Source: Candidatus Melainabacteria bacterium MEL.A1
GTDB taxonomy: Bacteria; Cyanobacteriota; Vampirovibrionia; Gastranaerophilales; Gastranaerophilaceae
NCBI GenBank assembly: GCA_001765415.1
Contig: CP017245.1
Span: forward strand, 248,001-312,000
Reading direction: 5' to 3'
DNA: 64,000 bases
In this document: piece by piece, positions 62,369 to 64,000 of the stretch
How positions within the stretch are numbered: position 1 is the first letter of the stretch
Layout of the letters: every line of letters begins with the position of its first letter
Notes under the pieces: model-generated
Database searches by the model: none
Seen by the model: the letters and a program-made list of their open reading frames with translations, nothing else
What the model was told of the DNA's origin: nothing
Made by a program: the position numbers and the translations under genes

Positions 62369-63480
62369 AGCAACTCCTTATAAATTTTTAATACTCTATC
62401 ATAATCTAATACAACAAAATTATTTGCCATCAAACGCCCTTGAGTTTTCATTACGCTTTCAGCGAAATCTTCTGCATCCTTTTCAGTTACACCGTATTCG
62501 TGCAAAGGTTTCTTTTGCAATACAGAATTCAACAAGTTTTCTAGTTCTTCATAAACTACTTTTACATCGCAATGAAGAAGGTTTGCTAAAAATTCATTCA
62601 TTGTTGCGATTTCGCCATCTTGTTTAATTTCCATATAATTTTTCAAAACACCAGTAAATACGGCATAATTGCTTTCTCCATGTGGAACGTGATATTTTGC
62701 ACCCAATGGATAACTCAATGCGTGAACCGCTGCACAACCTGCTGTTTCAAACGCAATACCAGCAAAGTTGCTTGCCGTCAAGAATGTATCCATCAAATCA
62801 GGCAAAATTTCTTTACCTTCTTTAACAAGTCTTTGATAGCTTGTGATAATCATTTCAATAGCTTTATAACCAAATAATTTGGAATAATCGGTTGCTTTTG
62901 GGGATAAACTTGATTCAACAGAATGTACCAAAGCGTCAATTGAACTTGTTGCAAAAACTTTAAATGGTAATGATTTCAAAAGTTCAGGAATTAGAACTGC
63001 CTTTTCTGCAAACATTTCAGGCGAAGTCAATCCCATTTTTACACCCAATCTTGTTCTGTTGATGATTGAAATATTTGTAACTTCACTGCCTGTACCACAA
63101 GTTGTAGGGATAATAATTAGTTCATAATGTTTCTTTAATTCATTTTTTTTGTCGTATAATTTATCGACAGATTCTCCGTTTGTTACTGCCAAAACTTTTG
63201 CTATATCAATGATTGTACCACCGCCGATTGCAATTATTCTTTTGAAAGTATATTTTGCGGCTTCATTAATAATTGCATCAACCATAATGTCTGTTGGTTC
63301 ACCTGCACCGAATTTTTCTTGGAAAATTGTTTTTACAGGCAAATTTAATTCTTTGAAATATGGATTAAAAATATATTCATTTGTAAGAATTAAATCATCT
63401 TCCCCCAATTCAAATTCTTTTGCAAATTCTTTGCAAGTTTGGAATTTATGCAATTCCGGTTTTAATATTAACTGTTTCAT
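62365..63480 (-). CDS. 4hbD: 4-Hydroxybutyrate dehydrogenase (iron-type ADH)
   Basis: 371 residues of group III (Fe-dependent) alcohol dehydrogenase: RIIAIGGGTIIDIAKVLAV (NAD site, about 80-98), IIIPTTCGTGSEVTNISI, then VHALSYPLGAKYHVPHGESNY with His metal ligands. Whole-length agreement with the Clostridium kluyveri 4HbD pattern (FQEKFGAGEPTD, RKPLREYG-like LQKKPLHEYGVTEKD) makes this the best call. It reduces succinate semialdehyde to 4-hydroxybutyrate. AAAGGA site. It follows the CoA-acylating dehydrogenase gene in one operon. Confidence 0.88.
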   Translation of the reverse strand: MKQLILKPELHKFQTCKEFAKEFELGEDDLILTNEYIFNPYFKELNLPVKTIFQEKFGAGEPTDIMVDAIINEAAKYTFKRIIAIGGGTIIDIAKVLAVTNGESVDKLYDKKNELKKHYELIIIPTTCGTGSEVTNISIINRTRLGVKMGLTSPEMFAEKAVLIPELLKSLPFKVFATSSIDALVHSVESSLSPKATDYSKLFGYKAIEMIITSYQRLVKEGKEILPDLMDTFLTASNFAGIAFETAGCAAVHALSYPLGAKYHVPHGESNYAVFTGVLKNYMEIKQDGEIATMNEFLANLLHCDVKVVYEELENLLNSVLQKKPLHEYGVTEKDAEDFAESVMKTQGRLMANNFVVLDYDRVLKIYKELL

Positions 63481-63552
63481 GATTAAAAATCCTTTCTTTT
63501 AGGAGAATTCCGGACTACATTATGCAATCCGGAATTTATTATAACAACAAAT

Positions 63553-64000
63553 TTAAGCCCAAATTTCTTCATCTGTCGGAACTTTTTTATCCTTATTATA
63601 AAGTCCGATTTGAGAAACGTTAATTAAGTGAGTGTAATTCAAGTTTTCTGAAATACTGTTGTTGCCCCAAGATCCACAACCTAATGTTGTAGTTGGAGCA
63701 AAGCCATTATACAAACTGCCGCCTGCACCTGTTGATGAGGATTGGTTAACAATTAAACGACTTACCGTCAAATTTTCACCTGCATAACGAACATGTTCCA
63801 TATCATTTGAATGAATTGATGCTGTATGACCTTTTCCTTCGTATTCCAAATCTGATTGAGCAAGTTTAATAGCATCTTCAAATGTATCGTAAGGAGCAGT
63901 AATCATTACAGGACACATTTTTTCACGACATAAAGGTTCGCCGTTGCCTTTACCGATTGCCCTTGCCTTAATCAAAATCATTCTTGTACCTTCCGGAACT
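63553..64000 (-). CDS. sucD: CoA-acylating succinate-semialdehyde dehydrogenase, C-terminal part
   Basis: The frame is open to the window edge and gives 148 residues ending in VPTDEEIWA. The text RLIVNQSSSTGAGGSLYNGFAPTTTLGCGSWGNNSISENLNYTHLINVS is the end of the SucD/AdhE-type acylating aldehyde dehydrogenase; together with 4HbD it points to succinyl-CoA reductase rather than ethanol-forming enzymes. The catalytic Cys lies outside the window. A hairpin (AATTCCGGA...TCCGGAATT, about 63507-63535) sits between it and the next gene. Confidence 0.85.
   Translation of the reverse strand, partial: VPEGTRMILIKARAIGKGNGEPLCREKMCPVMITAPYDTFEDAIKLAQSDLEYEGKGHTASIHSNDMEHVRYAGENLTVSRLIVNQSSSTGAGGSLYNGFAPTTTLGCGSWGNNSISENLNYTHLINVSQIGLYNKDKKVPTDEEIWA

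Overview
The window is AT-rich DNA from a single bacterial chromosome. My best guess for the source is a gut member of the non-photosynthetic cyanobacterial relatives (Candidatus Gastranaerophilales / Vampirovibrionia, 'Melainabacteria'). The clues are an S5 protein with a cyanobacteria-like Arg/Gly-rich N-terminal extension, several FTLAEVLITLG-type prepilin and twitching genes, a protein starting with the NISFTP...FSGG type of leader that I associate with this group, a fermentative PFOR, FAD-dependent ThyX, and no photosynthesis genes. This assignment is inference; no 16S gene is present.

Layout. 1-9107: a cut AI-2E-type permease, a coiled-coil protein behind an unusual promoter, homoserine kinase with the remnant of a HEPN/MNT toxin-antitoxin pair, an MnmD-like tRNA methyltransferase, an FAD oxidoreductase, a CoA-disulfide-reductase-like enzyme, a lone sugar ABC permease and a phosphohexomutase. 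9108-13541: a prepilin gene whose reading frame is set by a C10 tract, an XRE regulator, and a fragment of the spc ribosomal operon (rpsE-rpmD-rplO-secY) loosened by repeats. 13542-24252: a PilZ protein, a 64-bp tandem repeat, a PLP decarboxylase, PFOR, a RelA/SpoT-like protein, RlmD carrying an in-frame dispersed repeat, an unassigned radical-SAM-like protein and tRNA-Val. 24253-33353: secreted proteins, a PHP phosphoesterase, a group 2 sigma factor, a self-inhibited Fic protein, RecN, a GH13 enzyme and an orphan NarL-type regulator. 33405-49967: GlyQ, tandem amino-acid permeases, Pgi, TrxB, ClpB, RecO, PilT, a probable small RNA, an M48 protease and GlmS. 50147-59723: an HTH protein with iteron-like repeats, a YuiF-like transporter, ThyX, L31, a CHASE2-GGDEF cyclase, MnmG, a coiled-coil protein, tRNA-Gln and a compact DegT-like protein. 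59843-62059 is an accessory, decaying stretch with a kinase-like gene broken by one in-frame TGA and several inverted repeats. 62060-64000 holds a PQ-loop-like membrane protein, 4-hydroxybutyrate dehydrogenase and the 3' part of CoA-acylating succinate-semialdehyde dehydrogenase.

Themes. Metabolism looks anaerobic and fermentative (PFOR, Pgi, GH13, succinyl-CoA to 4-hydroxybutyrate). Surface motility and c-di-GMP recur (prepilin, PilT, PilZ, GGDEF). The most systematic signal is regulatory: at least six genes lack a ribosome binding site and have a -10 hexamer ending 6-7 bases before the ATG, which predicts leaderless mRNAs. The other notable signals are the poly-C switch in the prepilin, a promoter block shared between a protein gene and a terminator-ended RNA with no clear ORF, and repeats that have entered genes.
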